Shown here in pieces: positions 11,068-23,125 of a stretch of DNA of 64,000 nucleotides. A program made the translations under genes and the position numbers. The stretch spans positions 609,818,677-609,882,676 of the forward strand of contig NC_081405.1 of assembly GCF_030272615.1 (NCBI RefSeq). The letters run 5' to 3'. Origin of the DNA: Cryptomeria japonica. Lineage: Eukaryota > Streptophyta > Pinopsida > Cupressales > Cupressaceae. The notes beneath the pieces were generated by a model. The model did no database searches. It was not told the origin of the DNA and saw only the letters and a program-made list of their open reading frames with translations. Numbering within the stretch: position 1 is the first letter of the stretch; the number at the start of each line of letters is the position of its first letter.

Positions 11068-11873
11068 TGGTGCAATCACTGGTTAGGAGGGACCTCAAAT
11101 GGATCACTCTGGACCGGTTAGTAAGAGTAAACACAATGGAAACACAAGCATATGATAGAGGCAATGGAGAATAGATTGAATTATATTTTGAAAACTAATT
11201 GCAACCAATCGATAATAATCGGGTTACAGGAACTGATTCACAGGCTTGCTAAACATGCTCAAAATACAAAATAGGTCAAAACCAGGATCTCAAATCTCAA
11301 GATCTATCTTTTACGTTCTATATCTTAACTTATATCTATTCTAATGCTCAATTACAATGATTTATATGATCCAAGGGGATCCGATCAGACCAAAAAGGGA
11401 TCAAAACCTGAAGAACAAGACCTAACATGTAAAACTAACAAGGTTGGCCTTCGCCAAATAAATTCCTCTGAAAAATCCAAAGGATGAAGTGAGAGTCAAA
11501 GGGAAAAGTTGGCCACGTGCCAAGGAACAATGGAATCAATGATCGGGGCTATGTAAGCTATGTAAGGTATCTGATAGATCACTAATGCAAATAGGTCCAA
11601 GAAACCGGTAACAAAATAAGCAATCGGTCACAGAAAATTGTCACGGAAACAAGTAGTGATAACTTGCCAGAAAATGATCCCAATATTCCATGGTTTGGGA
11701 ATAAGGAAGATGATCGAGTCTTCAAGAAAAATCCAACTCCACAAGTTTCGATGAGCCAAATCTAGGAAATACATAAAGAAATGTTGAAATTGCAAAATAG
11801 AAAAGGAAACATAGAAAGAAAAATTTTATTGGTTGATACAAGATTGCCAAGAACCGGGGATGCTCTTGCAACA
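11068..11873 (-). repeat. 3' LTR of gypsy B
   Basis: On the minus strand it starts TGTTGCAAGAGC and ends GTGATTGCACCA. It matches 49235-50018 along its length; for example, both share AACACAA(T) words after GAGTA and GATTGCCAAGAAC near the other end. It is about 20 bp longer than the right LTR because of small indels. No polypurine tract is obvious beside it, which fits an old, decayed copy. Confidence 0.87.
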
Positions 11874-12795
11874 CACATCTGGAGTTGTTGAAAAGTGAGT
11901 CTCTCACTTTGCTGGGGGGTCAATGCAAGAAGATGAGTCCACTTTTTGGCCAAAAAGTGGAAGTGTTTTCCCTGTTTTTCAGATTTTGTCTCATTTGAGC
12001 TTAAATTTTGAAACACTTGGAGATTGAATCTTGGAAAAAGTCAGTAATATAAAAGATAGCCCTCTGAGTTTAATTTTCAAATATGTAATTTATTTTAATA
12101 CCCACATAATAAAAAATAACTTTTTGAATGGAGTTCTAAAAACTACGTTTTAAAAATGCCTATTTCAGGACCATACCATGCATGTGTACGACCTACACTT
12201 TTTGACACAATTAAAATTATTTTCTCAAACCATTTTGGGAAATGGTTTGTAACACAGTGAAGATTGATGAACATATTTTTCTGTATTTTTTTTTCAAATA
12301 TTTTTTTTTAAATTAATTTTTTAATGGCCGTAATTATCTTTTTAAAAATTTGATGTGTACGACCCACATAATTTAACATAAATTTAGCATTTTTTGAATT
12401 TTTTTTTTTAAATAGAAAAGAATTTTGTGTAGATTAATGACATAATTTTTTTTTCAAAATTCATTAAAATAAAAAAGTTATTAAATTAAGAAAATTAGAT
12501 AATATTTCAAATTTATGGACCTGATTTAGTATAAATTAAATGAAAAATAGTTAAAATAATCAATTTTTAAATTAATTTTCATATTTAGAATCTAGAGAGT
12601 ATAATCTGAAATGGGTTTTAATTTCGTATAAAAATTCTCTGATTAGAGGCCCGTAAACTTTTTCAAAAGTTCATAATTGTGCTTTCATTCATGCAGCTTT
12701 GAATTTGCAGGTTCATGTCTCAGGTGTGGCCATCCTAGGCCTATCCTGGGCCTAATCCCGAGGCAACTGGCAGGTTGTGGATTCAAATTTTATAG
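11874..12795 (-). other. Presumed 3' untranslated region of gypsy B
   Basis: This stretch lies between the 3' LTR of B and the left terminal repeat of T. It should therefore be the part of B downstream of its chromodomain. It is strongly AT-rich with long T and A runs and has no recognisable coding sequence. Two related words, TGTGTACGACCTACAC (about 12184) and TGTGTACGACCCACAT (about 12354), recur within it. The open frame at 12677-12871 has no recognisable domain. Confidence 0.5.
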
Positions 12796-12849
12796 AACGG
12801 GCCCCCGTTTTATAAACAGGGGCCCATTTCTAAAACGGGGGCTCGTTCC
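12796..12849 (+). repeat. Left terminal inverted repeat of T
   Basis: It consists of three iterated blocks of about 18 bases: AACGGGCCCCCGTTTTATA, AACAGGGGCCCATTTCTA and AACGGGGGCTCGTTCC. The reverse complement of 37033-37088 reads as the same three blocks in the same order with small differences. The first block is itself nearly palindromic. Iterated terminal motifs of this type commonly serve as transposase binding sites; that role is inferred here. Confidence 0.75.
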
Positions 12850-15800
12850 ATTTTTTGCCTGTTGGATTTAATAACAGACCCCCATTTCTAAATAACCATT
12901 ACTGTAAAAAAAAATATAGATTGCGTCGATTTACCACACTATCATTGAAATCCATTCTCACAAAGATTTTTTACATCATTTGGTAGTACTTTTTAATATT
13001 TTTTACATGATTTTTTGAAGAACCCAATAAAAAGATATTATTTTTTGAAGACGAGTTTGTAAAAATGGGTTCTAAGCAATGTCAAAAGAAAAAAAAGAGG
13101 ACAATGACAGTGGACAAAATTCAAGCACAAAGAGAGAAGGAGGCAAAATGCCAAAGAGATCAAAGATCACAACAATGACAATTGAATAACACTTCTGAAG
13201 CATCTAGTTCAGTGCCCGTTGTCGATGAGACCATTGAAGACATCATGATGGATGCAAGAAATGTAGAACCACACATGGGTATGACTGTTGATGCAAATGT
13301 TCATGTGGATGCGAATCCTAGTATGTTTTTAAATCCTGATGACTATGATGCCAATCAAATTGCTGATTTAAATGAAGCTGGATATAAATTTCATACACCA
13401 ATATGAAAAGAAATAAAAATTGAAAATATTACACCACCCTCTCTGAAAGAAAATGAATATACTTTGTTTACTATTGATAGCAATGTGCTAGATAATCTTA
13501 ATGGGTTAGTTTCTTGGAGACAAATCAGAACACATGCGAACAAATTATATAAACAATTTTTCTATAATGAAAAGTTAGGATTCCAATGTCAATTAATGCT
13601 ACAATTAATAAAAATGTTAAAAATGCGTAAAGTCATGAAAAAATAGGTATTTATGCAAAACCAAACAGAAAAGATGAATCATATAAGCAAGTTGTATCTA
13701 TTGTTGCCAATGCCATCAATTCTATAGGAAAAACAAGTCGATCTAAAGATAAGAATGCAACACGTAGAGTTATAACGACTGCTATAGTTGACAAAATGAT
13801 TGTTAGTAAAAGAAAGTTAAGTGATATAAGTGGCTATTTGAACTTACATCGTAGAACCTTGTCAAGAGCGGCCAAAAGAAGAGACACAATCAAAATTGAT
13901 CTACTAAACCATTGTTGGAGTTTTGATGCTAGACTTCAAAGGTCGGACATGAAATTAAATGATGAAACTAAATAATTAATTGCAAAAGTTTGGCATGATA
14001 ACACTAGAGTTTCATCAAATGCTAGAGATGTTTTAAAGTTAAGGGTGGGATCAAAAATTTGTGATCCTCATCTAAAACATCTTCTTGACATGACTCAAAC
14101 TGAATTCTTCAAAAAAATTTAGTGATGAATCTGTGTTAATGATTTTACGAATTAGTCAAAGATCACTTGAAAAATGCAAACCCTGGTATGTTAAAATCAA
14201 TAAAAAAAGAATATCTTGTTGTTGTAAAAATTATGTTCAGTTTCATTACTATTATGATGTTTTTCGATATATACATTGTATGTTGCATGGTAATGATCTT
14301 GTGCAGGATTGTGGTGTTTATGTTCCACTTGAAACTATAAAAGATTTTATTGGAAGTTTATTTTTTAAACCACCTAATGAACAATTATTTCTTTCTAGTT
14401 TATGCATTTATGGCCTTTGCAATTTATGTAGGAGCTATTCTTTGATAGGTGAATGTTTGCATGAACATGTTTCATCTGAGTTTGGACAAAAAATGGTTGA
14501 TGTTAGGAGATTTAAAAATATAGAATACCCTCTAAAGGATGGAAAGATGGGGAAACATTTAGAATTGATTACAGAACAAAATAGTGTGAGTGCATTTATT
14601 ACTGAGTTTAAAACTCATATTGTTCCAAAATATGTGAAACATTCCCAACATGCCCGATGGCTTGATGGATAGTTTCGCATATGCAAGAACACATTTCTAG
14701 TTGGAACAATAGTATCAGTTGTGGATTTTGTAGAAAATTATACTCTAAAACCACAAGAGGAAACTCAATCACAATACTACAACTCAGTGCAAGTGGCCAT
14801 ATTTGTGCACATTATATATAGACATGACCATGACAGTACAGAAGATAACAGAAAATTTTTGAGGGAGTATCATTTCTATGTTAGTGATAATCGATTACAC
14901 TCTTCAGAGTTTGTTCAACATTGCTTCAAGGTATTTTATGATAATCTTAAGGAAAGAGAAATTGACATGAAACAACATATGATATGGTCAGATAACTGCA
15001 CTAGACAATTCAAAAATGCAAGAATGTTTTATTGGCTATGCAAAGTTCACAAGATAATCGATGTCCAACATTTATGGAGTTTTTTTGAAGTGGGACATGG
15101 TAAGGGGGAACATGATGGAGCTGGTGCCTATATAAAAAGAGCACTTGATAGAGAACAATTGAAATTTGAGGATGCAATGAAATTCAGAGATGATCGTGCA
15201 GTTGTAGATTGGTGCAATTCAAAGCTGTCAAAAGGATCAACTGAAAACTCTGCAATTCGACATTTCTTTAGGTTGATAGAGGAAGATAGTATTCCTATTC
15301 GGCATGATTGTAATACCATCATTGGATCAGCTAAATGGAATTCATTTAAGAGTTCTAATTCAAACACATGGACTATATTCACAAGGCAACTTGCTTTCTT
15401 TTGTTAGTTTTGTGTTTCCGGAGATTGGGAATTTTGTGACAATAAAGAATGGGTTGAAGAATGGCAACAAAGATCATTGACACCCATAGATGCAAATGAT
15501 CCACATGAAAGAACTGATGAAGATATGGATCAAATGTTTGCATCAAATGACTATGATCGCATTTCAGATCTTATACAACAAGGTAAAATTATTTTTGAAA
15601 TTTGTTTTGATTTATTAAATAGTACATATCTATGAAATCTTACAATGTATATTTTTGTTTTTATTTCTCATTAAATATTAAAATAAATTTGTTTTGAGCA
15701 CAGGACATGTCTATGTTGTTGTTGCACTAGAGGACAATGAAGAGGGGATAGAGTATTGGTTGGCTTGATGTGTAGAGCCAAAACATAAACTAACCACTCC

Positions 15801-15929
15801 TCGAGTAGATGATGATGGTTATGACTATCCAACAGGATCTATGGTTGTTGTTGGCACTTGGCTATGCAAATATCTAACAAGAAAGAATGGATTGCCCGCA
15901 TTTGAAGATTATGAATTAGAGAAGAACAT

Positions 15930-18900
15930 TGTGAGGCCTCACCTCGACTCAGTCAGACATTCAGTGGATTTTATATTTAGACTATTATGGATACTTTATT
16001 TTGATGCATTTTGAGACTTAGAACTTACATGATTTCAGGATTTGGATAACATTGCAATGATTTGATGATTTTACTTATATGATTTATGTGATAGAACACT
16101 ACATGATTGTTAGATAAGATGATACTACAATGATAGATGTCGTTATTGAATTTGCAGGACTTTACTATGAATATAGTACTATGATGTATGGTTAAGTTTA
16201 TGTGAATTGGGATGAAATTGTTTATGAGAATTTTGCTTGATAAAAGATGTATTTAATCTGTGCAGATAAAAAAAAATTGTAATGCAAGTGATGATGTGTA
16301 TTGTATTCCTTTGAATTATATTATATGTGGATATTTGAAAGTACTAATGTGTAAATTGAGATGCGTAGGGAATTTACCATGTGACCATGGGAATTACGGA
16401 GAACCAAACCTAGACTTATGTATGTTCGTAAGACAGGGTTTGTCTATTTGGAGAGACAACACCTCGTTTGTGTTGTATTTTATTCCTAACAGTATATGCT
16501 GCATGAGTGTTAAGTGTTATTTAAATTTAATGTGTAAAAACCACAAGAGACAAGTTCATGTTTTATTTTGTAAAAGTGTTTTAATTGTGCCACTTGACAC
16601 ATGTGTGGATTTAAATTTAAATGTATTACTTTTGTCTCTTGGTGGGAAAGTGTTTAACTATAGTTTTTCTTAAATAATATAATGTGTTGTCATAAATACT
16701 TTGGGAATATAATCTTTGGAGTGGTCAACATATGTTTGACACGAAAATAAACTTCGGAGGGGTTTAAAATGGGTTAAATGAACACCTAGGGGTAGTTTAA
16801 TAGGGTTTCCTAAAGCCCATAAGGTATACCTAGGGGTTAGGGGTAATTTTAGGCAAGTTTCTACTTTTTAATGATCTTTTTAACACTTTAAAAATTGGCT
16901 TTTTTGAGTTGTGCGAAAATTGAAAATGAGAAGTTTAAATCTAATTGAGATTTTTCCTTCTGGAATGAGAGTCTTTTTGCATTCTGCTTTTCTTTTTTTT
17001 TTTTTGGTTTTCAGAAACTTGTGAGAACTCGGTGAAAGAGCTTCTTAAGCAAGAATTTTGAGAATTGGAGGGTAATCACCCACTCTCCATTTTTGGAGAC
17101 AAGAGAAATTTCGAAAAGAAAATAATAGTTTGGAATAGAAAAATTGACTAAGGGTAGAAGGAAGAAGATTCGTGGATTGGGCAGATTAAGGTTGGTTTGA
17201 TCATTCTTTAAAATGGTTATTTTCTTGCATGTGTTTGAGTGTATGATTTGGTGAAAGAAATCTATGTTTTTTTTGTATGTCTTGTGGGTGGTAGCAGTGA
17301 GAGACTCTTGTTTGAGAGAGATCACAAGGGATCTTTGTGTGACCCTTGCTGCATGGCCTGTTTGTGCAATGGGGGTCATAAGGAGGGATATAAGGCTAGA
17401 ATGCCTTTGGGGGGCATAAGGAATAACGGGTTGAGATTCTTGATATATTTATTGTGCCATGAGGTGGCTACTTGTTTATTTCATACTTGCAGTTCTCCTC
17501 AGGGTATTGGTCCACTACCACCTTTGAAAAAAAGTCACCACCAAAGTGTGGTGCTGTGAAGCCAAGTTGGGAGTGTGTCTAAAAATCTGTATGTATTTTT
17601 GCTTTCTATGTGTTTGCCTTTTTGTTACCCGTCTAGGAAATTGGTTCTCCGAGCTCGGGGGTGGCTACCAGTTAGCCTAGGTTGGGAGGTGAGTACTCCG
17701 TGGTCATTTTGTGATTTATTATGCAGGAAATCAGGAGAAGAGAATACGAAAAGTGGAAAGATAGAGAAGATTATTGTTGAAGATACTTAAATCCATTCGC
17801 AGTTATTTGTTAAAATTAGATAGTAGAAAAATTCCCTCATTCGTGGAATGAGAGGCAAGTTGTAATTTTGGAAAAAGGACATGAGATTTAGTATTGTAGT
17901 TAAATAAGGAAACATCTTGTGATTATGCAGAATATTGAAAAGCCAGATATGCTTCTATTTTCTACTTTGAAAAGAAAAGGATTGCTTTGATTTGCATGCA
18001 AAAGTTCTTTTTTTGAAATATGAAAGAAAATCAGCTTTTTAATTAATTCTACCTTCATTCTACTTACAAGAAAATATGGGTAGTAGTTATTGTTAATATT
18101 TTAATGAATATATGCTTGTTGTTTTAAAGGTGAATATTGAGATTATTTCTCTATTATAAGATCTAAGTTTCTTTTTGGATCCTAGAAAATAATAGTAACA
18201 AGAATGAAATTTCACAATTAAGTTTAAGAATAAAATCAAAGCATTCATCTCTTCTTATTTCTTAATTTGAATTTATTAAACTTTAGATTATTTCTTTTAG
18301 TTGCTATGAAGTTATTGAATCCTATGGTTAATTAATTGCAAGATTTAAACCTATTACTTTGCTGTTATCTTAATAAATTTATTCATCTTAGGCACCAGCA
18401 TATAATAAATGTTTGCCTTGATAAGACTCAGAAAAGAAAATAAATCAGAATGTTAAATACATGGAAATTTCTTCTAAATCCCTACATTCATAAAACAAAT
18501 GAAAAAAGAGCCTAAGTTTATTTACAAATATATATATATATATATATATATTAATTAGCATTATGAAGTTTCTTTATTATTTTGTGTCCTTTATAAAAAA
18601 AAATTTGCATATTAAATTAGCTCTGAGCATTATATATATACATAAATATATATACATAAATATATATATATATATATATTTATATTATATATATATAAAA
18701 AGTGGGTTGCGGGCTATGCGGGTATCGGCCGCATCCCACTGTGTGAACACACAGTGGGCGGCGCCGAAACGCCACCACTGTGTGAGCACACAGTGGGAGG
18801 CGGCGAACGCCACCACTGTGTGGCCCCATAGTGGCGCGACACCCAGTGGCACCATTGTGTGGGTACACAGTGGGTGGCCCCCAGTGCTCCACTGTGTCTC

Positions 18901-19714
18901 CACACAGTGTGCGGCACTCGGTCCGCCTCCCCGCTCGACCCGCCATGCATTTTGAACGCCGCCGACCCTGCATAAAATCCAAAGCGGCCATGGTCATTCA
19001 GCCCTGTGAGTTATGGTATCAAAAAAAATATTAAACCCTAGCCTGGGTAGGGCTAGGGTAAGTAAGTAAAATAATATGTTAAATTTAAATTAGATTAGAT
19101 GCCTTTTTATATATATAAAAAAGAAATCCCTAATTAGGGTTGGAAAATATTGACTATTATATTGGAAAGTTATTATTTTTTTAAGGATTAATATATATAT
19201 ATATATATATATATACTGGTTGTATTTTTGGAGTAAATATTTAATAGAGAATTAAATAGTTAATTACTTTCGTTTGATTACTAATAGGAAGTAAAAGAAA
19301 GAGAAATAGATAAATTTAGGAAAAAGCCTAATCTTGTAATTTTAAATGTATTTAATGTGTTAAATGCTTAATATTGCCCTAGTTAATTTAATTAGAGCAT
19401 TAAAATTTTAAAAAAATGGATGTTTAGACTATATAGTCATATTTGAGATTGAATTAATCTTCCTTTCCTAATTTCTTTATCGTGATTGATTTAATAAAAT
19501 TTAATGACTAGGTATCTCATGGAGATAAAATTAGACCAGTTAGATTTCCGCAAATAAAATTAAACAATAATCAATGCTTGGTTCGTTTCATAATTAGCTC
19601 GAATATAGATTTGGCAAATGCATTAACGCTTGTCGTGTGAGCGAACTTGATAATTAATTAGTATTTAAAAAAAAAAAAATCGTTCCGTTTTTGCCCTAAA
19701 TTTTGGGCATGACA
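15930..19714 (+). repeat. 5' LTR of gypsy C (3785 bp)
   Basis: It is bounded by TGTGAGGCC on the left and GGGCATGACA on the right, followed three bases later by the primer-binding site. Compared with the 3' LTR it lacks three segments (34, 93 and 14 bp), each at a short direct repeat (positions 17176, 17280 and about 17295). Internal landmarks are long AT microsatellites (18533-18552, 18634-18700, 19193-19214) and a GC-rich palindrome array at 18735-18911. Several open frames occur, but none has a recognisable domain. An LTR of 3.8 kb is at the long end for plant gypsy elements. Confidence 0.92.
18735..18911. repeat. Five-unit palindrome array in the 5' LTR of C
   Basis: Five units start at 18736, 18775, 18813, 18852 and 18889, spaced 39, 38, 39 and 37 bases. 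Each core is an inverted repeat of CCACTGTGTG with its complement CACACAGTGG around a 0-3 base centre (AA, AG, none, GG, CTC). Spacers are GC-rich, several with a GGCG...CGCC mini-stem. Unit 3 (CCATAGTGG) and unit 4 (CCATTG) carry changes that weaken pairing relative to the 3' LTR copy. The array follows a long TA microsatellite. It is stop-poor in several frames only because of its composition. Function is unknown; clustered binding sites or structured RNA are possibilities. Confidence 0.92.
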
Positions 19715-19717
19715 TTT

Positions 19718-19729
19718 TGGTATCAGAGC
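19718..19729 (+). promoter_or_regulatory. Primer-binding site of gypsy C (initiator tRNA-Met type)
   Basis: TGGTATCAGAGC lies three bases after the 5' LTR end. This is the standard complement of the 3' end of plant initiator tRNA-Met, which primes minus-strand synthesis. It fixes the 5' LTR boundary at 19714. Confidence 0.92.
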
Positions 19730-19900
19730 AAGGTTTCCACACTAGGAACCTTACTCCACTTACGTTTCGCCTTAGAATATTTAAAAAAATATTTTGTTAA
19801 ATTGATTTTATCAAACTTTTGAATTTAATTGAATTAATATTATTCTAAAAGAAATTAATTAATTATTTTGCCTTATTTTCCTCTTAGGATACCTCCGACG

Positions 19901-21290
19901 ATGCGACAAGCTCGCAAGCATGGATGGGGTCCTAGACGTGTGCGCATAGCATGCGAAGAGGTAGAGAGGGAAGCATCGATTCCAGAGGAGAACCCAGGAG
20001 CACCTCCCGAACAACCAAATGAACCTAACCAAGACCTCTTAGCAGCCATTCAGAATCTTATTGGCATAGTTCAGGAAAGGATCCCAGCAGAGAACCCTCA
20101 AGTTAGGAGTCATGACTCTGAGAGTCATAGATCTGTTGATAGAGAACGAAGCAGGAGCCCAGCTCTGATTCCTGTAGAGAGTCAGGGTGGTAATGAGCCA
20201 GAGTTTGTGCATATGCCAGGACCACCTCCAGCGGTGGAACCAGTTTATTTTGAGAGAGCTCGTCGAGATCTAGGGGATCTCATCAGGGAGGTCATGCGCC
20301 TCCAACCACCATCCTCCAGAGGTTCTACAGATGGAGTAGAGGCTGAGGCATGGCTTCTGAGTCTTGAGAGGTGCTTTGCATTGCGTTCTTATGAGAGCAA
20401 CTTGAATGCACATGTTGTAGTTCATCTTCTGAGAGGGATAGCCTTCACTTGGTGGAGACAGGAAGAGTACAAATGCGGATTAGTTCCTAATACTCTCACT
20501 TGGGAGATATTCACAGAGAGGTTCCCTAAGAGGTACCTATCAAAACACTTCAGGCAGCGTTGTATAGATGAATTTCATGATCTCCAACAAAAAGGCTTGT
20601 TAGTAACCCAGTATGAGAGTAAATTCTTTGAGTTGTTGCCTTATGTAGGTTATCTAAAGGATGAGAAATTTCTTGTAAACCGCTTCATCAGGGGATTAAA
20701 TGCCGGTATAGCCGGGCTTGTTAGGATGTCCGCTCCAGAGAGCCTTCGGGTTGCTGTAGAGAAGGCATTGATTACCGAGGAAATACAGGTCAGACAACAG
20801 GACAATAAGGATCGGTTTCAGAACCGAAATCCCGCACCTCAGACTTATGGATTCCAGAAACCACATTGGAAAGGAAACAACCGAAATTCTCAGGGGTTCT
20901 CCAAACCCCCACCTCCACAACAGACACCATAGAACTAGAGGCAGAAACCTCCACAGTATCAGCAGGGCTCCAAGCCCAAACAGTGGCAGACTCAGGGACA
21001 GAAGCGTGATCAGAGAGCATAGGGGCAGTACACATAGCCGACGGGGACTCAGTAGTCCTCTAGGGGTGGGTACAGCAGGTCCAGTAGGACAGGAGGTCAG
21101 GCATTCTCTAGGCCTCAGGGTGCCCAATTTCAGGCATGGGGTGCTTGCTTTACATGCAAAGCCATGGGGCATATGGCGAGGGATTGCCCTCAGGGACAGG
21201 TGGTAGGGAGTCAACGGATGGCTGCTTCAGAGCCGACAGTTGGTGATATGGGCAGGTCCCATAGAGTGTTCGTAGTGGTTGACAACTGTT
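19901..21290 (+). pseudogene. Gypsy C gag with CCHC zinc knuckle
   Basis: The first ATG of the frame is at 19901 (MRQARKHGWGPRRVR). A frame open further upstream begins with TTG, so I prefer 19901. After a Glu/Pro-rich N-terminus comes the retrotransposon gag core (EAEAWLLSLERCFAL, FTWWRQEEYKCG, WEIFTERFPKRYL, FHDLQQKGLLVTQYESKF). A Gln/Pro-rich tail follows with stops at 20930, near 20937, near 21020 and others. The zinc knuckle CFTCKAMGHMARDC is intact near 21146-21187. Gag packages the RNA in the particle. All pieces are in one frame with the downstream pol, so decay here is by nonsense changes rather than frameshift. Confidence 0.88.
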
Positions 21291-23125
21291 AGGCTGAGCA
21301 TCAGGCCACGGTTATCGAATCTTCAGGTATAATCAGAGGTAACAATGTATCTATTTTGTTTGATTTAGGAGCTACTGACTCCTTTATTTCTCCATTGGTT
21401 GTGGAGCGTTGCGGGCTAGTGGCAACTAGATAGGGTGTCAGTTGGGAAGTGGAATTAGCTTGAGGAGCTAGAGTGTCAATGGAATCAGAGGTTAGGGCAT
21501 GTCAGCTATAGATTGGCAAGACCACCACTTTAGTAGACCTTAGAGTGACTCCATTTGGATCTTACGGAATCGTACTTGACATGGATTGGCTTTATGCCCA
21601 CAGAGCTAAGATGGATTGCCGCCTGAAAAGGATCGAGTGTGAGGATGATCATGGTTTGCCCATAGTTATTACCGAGATTTAGAGGCCTGTGTCTCTTCGT
21701 ATGATCTCTGCAATGCAGCTTAAGCGGAGCATGCGGAAGGGATGTCAGCTTTTTGCTATCACTATTAGTGACAAAGGAGAAGAGGAGGAAAAAGAAACAT
21801 CGCTCGATGACCATCCTATCCTTACGGGATATTCAGATGTATTTCCTTCAGAGTTACCGGGAATGCCTCCCTGTAGAGAGATTGATTTTCATATAGACCT
21901 AGTACCAGAAACCAAGCCAGTTTCCAGAGCACCTTATAGGATGACCACAAATGAGTTAAATGAACTTAAAATTCAGCTTGAGGAACTTCTTGAGAAAGGT
22001 CATATTCATCCTAGCGTATCCCCTTGGGGTGCACCAGTCATCTTCGTGAAGAAGAAGGATGGATCTCTCTAATTGTGTATGGATTATCGTCAGCTAAATA
22101 AAGTAACCATCAAGAACCGATATCCTTTGCCCAGAATTGATGATTTATTCGACCAGCTTCAGGGTGCCAAAGTCTTTTCCAAAATAGATCTAAAGTCAGG
22201 ATACCATCAGTTGAGAATAGTGGAAAGTGATATCCACAAGACCACATTTCACACTAGATATGGTCACTATGAGTTTACCGTAGTCCCATTCGGACTTACA
22301 AATGCACCAACAGTTTTTATGAGCCTCATGAATGGGGTGTTCCGTACCTTTCTGGACCATTTTGTTGTTGTGTTCCTCGATGATATACTGATATATTCTC
22401 GGAATGAGAAGGAGCATGAGGGGCACCTAAAACAGGTATTGCAGTGTTTGTGGGATAATCAGTTGTTTGGTAGCCTATCAAAGTGTGCTTTCTTTTGGTT
22501 TGAGGTTAAGTACCTTGGGCATGTTATTTTCGGTGATGGGATCTCAGTTGACCCATCAAAGATTAGGGCTATTATGGATTGGCCAGCGCCTACCAGTGTG
22601 ACAGAGGTAAGGAGTTTCATGGGCTTAGCAGGGTATTACCGACATTTCGTCGAGGGATTTTCTAGAGTCGCACACCCTATTACTTCTCTTCAGCGTAAAG
22701 GGAAGAAATTAGAGTGGACAGAGAAGTGCAAGAAGGCCTTTCAGGAACTCAAGAAGGCACTTACTAGCGCTCCTATCCTTCTTGTACCAGATCCTACAGC
22801 TGACTTCATGGTTTGTACAGATGCTTCTCTAGAGGGTTTAGGGGTAGTTCTTATGCAGGATGGTAGGGCCATAGCTTTCGAGTCTAGGAAACTTAAGACT
22901 CATGAACTTAATTATCCCACTCGTGACCTTGAGCTCACAGCAGTAGTGCATGCACTTGTGAGGTGGAGACACTTCCTTTTAGGTCATCATTTCGAGTTGC
23001 ATTCAGATCATCAAAGTCTTCAGTACATCTTCACTCAGCCGAACCTTAATGCACGTCAGAGGAGATGGATGGAGTTCTTGTGCGAATATGATTTTGACGT
23101 TCACTATGTTTGGTGTGGAGCCTGA
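21291..23125 (+). pseudogene. Gypsy C protease, reverse transcriptase and RNase H
   Basis: The protease motif near 21355 reads LFDLGATDSFIS, where the active-site Ser of DSG is Leu (a TCA to TTA change would explain it). RT is well preserved: PYRMTTNELNELK, WGAPVIFVKKKDGSL then TAG at 22070, [41 protein letters not shown], and the catalytic FLDDILIYS near 22373. RNase H follows with [22 protein letters not shown] and [11 protein letters not shown]. The frame ends at VHYVWCGA and TGA 23123, just where the integrase zinc finger would be expected. The enzymes copy element RNA into DNA. There are few stops in this part, but the protease change and stops make it inactive. Confidence 0.9.

Noticed and set aside
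11895-11915. The word TCACTTTGCTG near 11910 matches the DNA at the right end of gypsy B (50017-50027)
   Set aside because: It first suggested a longer LTR. The CTTTG duplication and restored RNase H frame of copia A fix the end at 50018, so the match is treated as chance.
16260-16673. 137-codon open frame within the 5' LTR of C, with a partial copy at 23657-24001
   Set aside because: Presence in both LTRs follows from LTR duplication. There are no domains and the composition is AT-driven.
17239-17790. Open frames in the LTR of C (also 28544-28896)
   Set aside because: No recognisable domain; the frames differ between the two LTRs because of small deletions, so no conserved protein is implied.
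18735-18911. CRISPR-like look of repeated 22-24 bp palindromes with short spacers
   Set aside because: The sequence is eukaryotic LTR DNA, spacers are similar to each other rather than unique, the array has only five units, and there are no cas genes. It is a structured tandem repeat.
18563-19034. Overlapping open frames on both strands across the palindrome array (also 29958-30371)
   Set aside because: They are open only because the GC-rich repeats lack stop codons. The predicted proteins are repeats of TVCPHSGG-like words with no domain.
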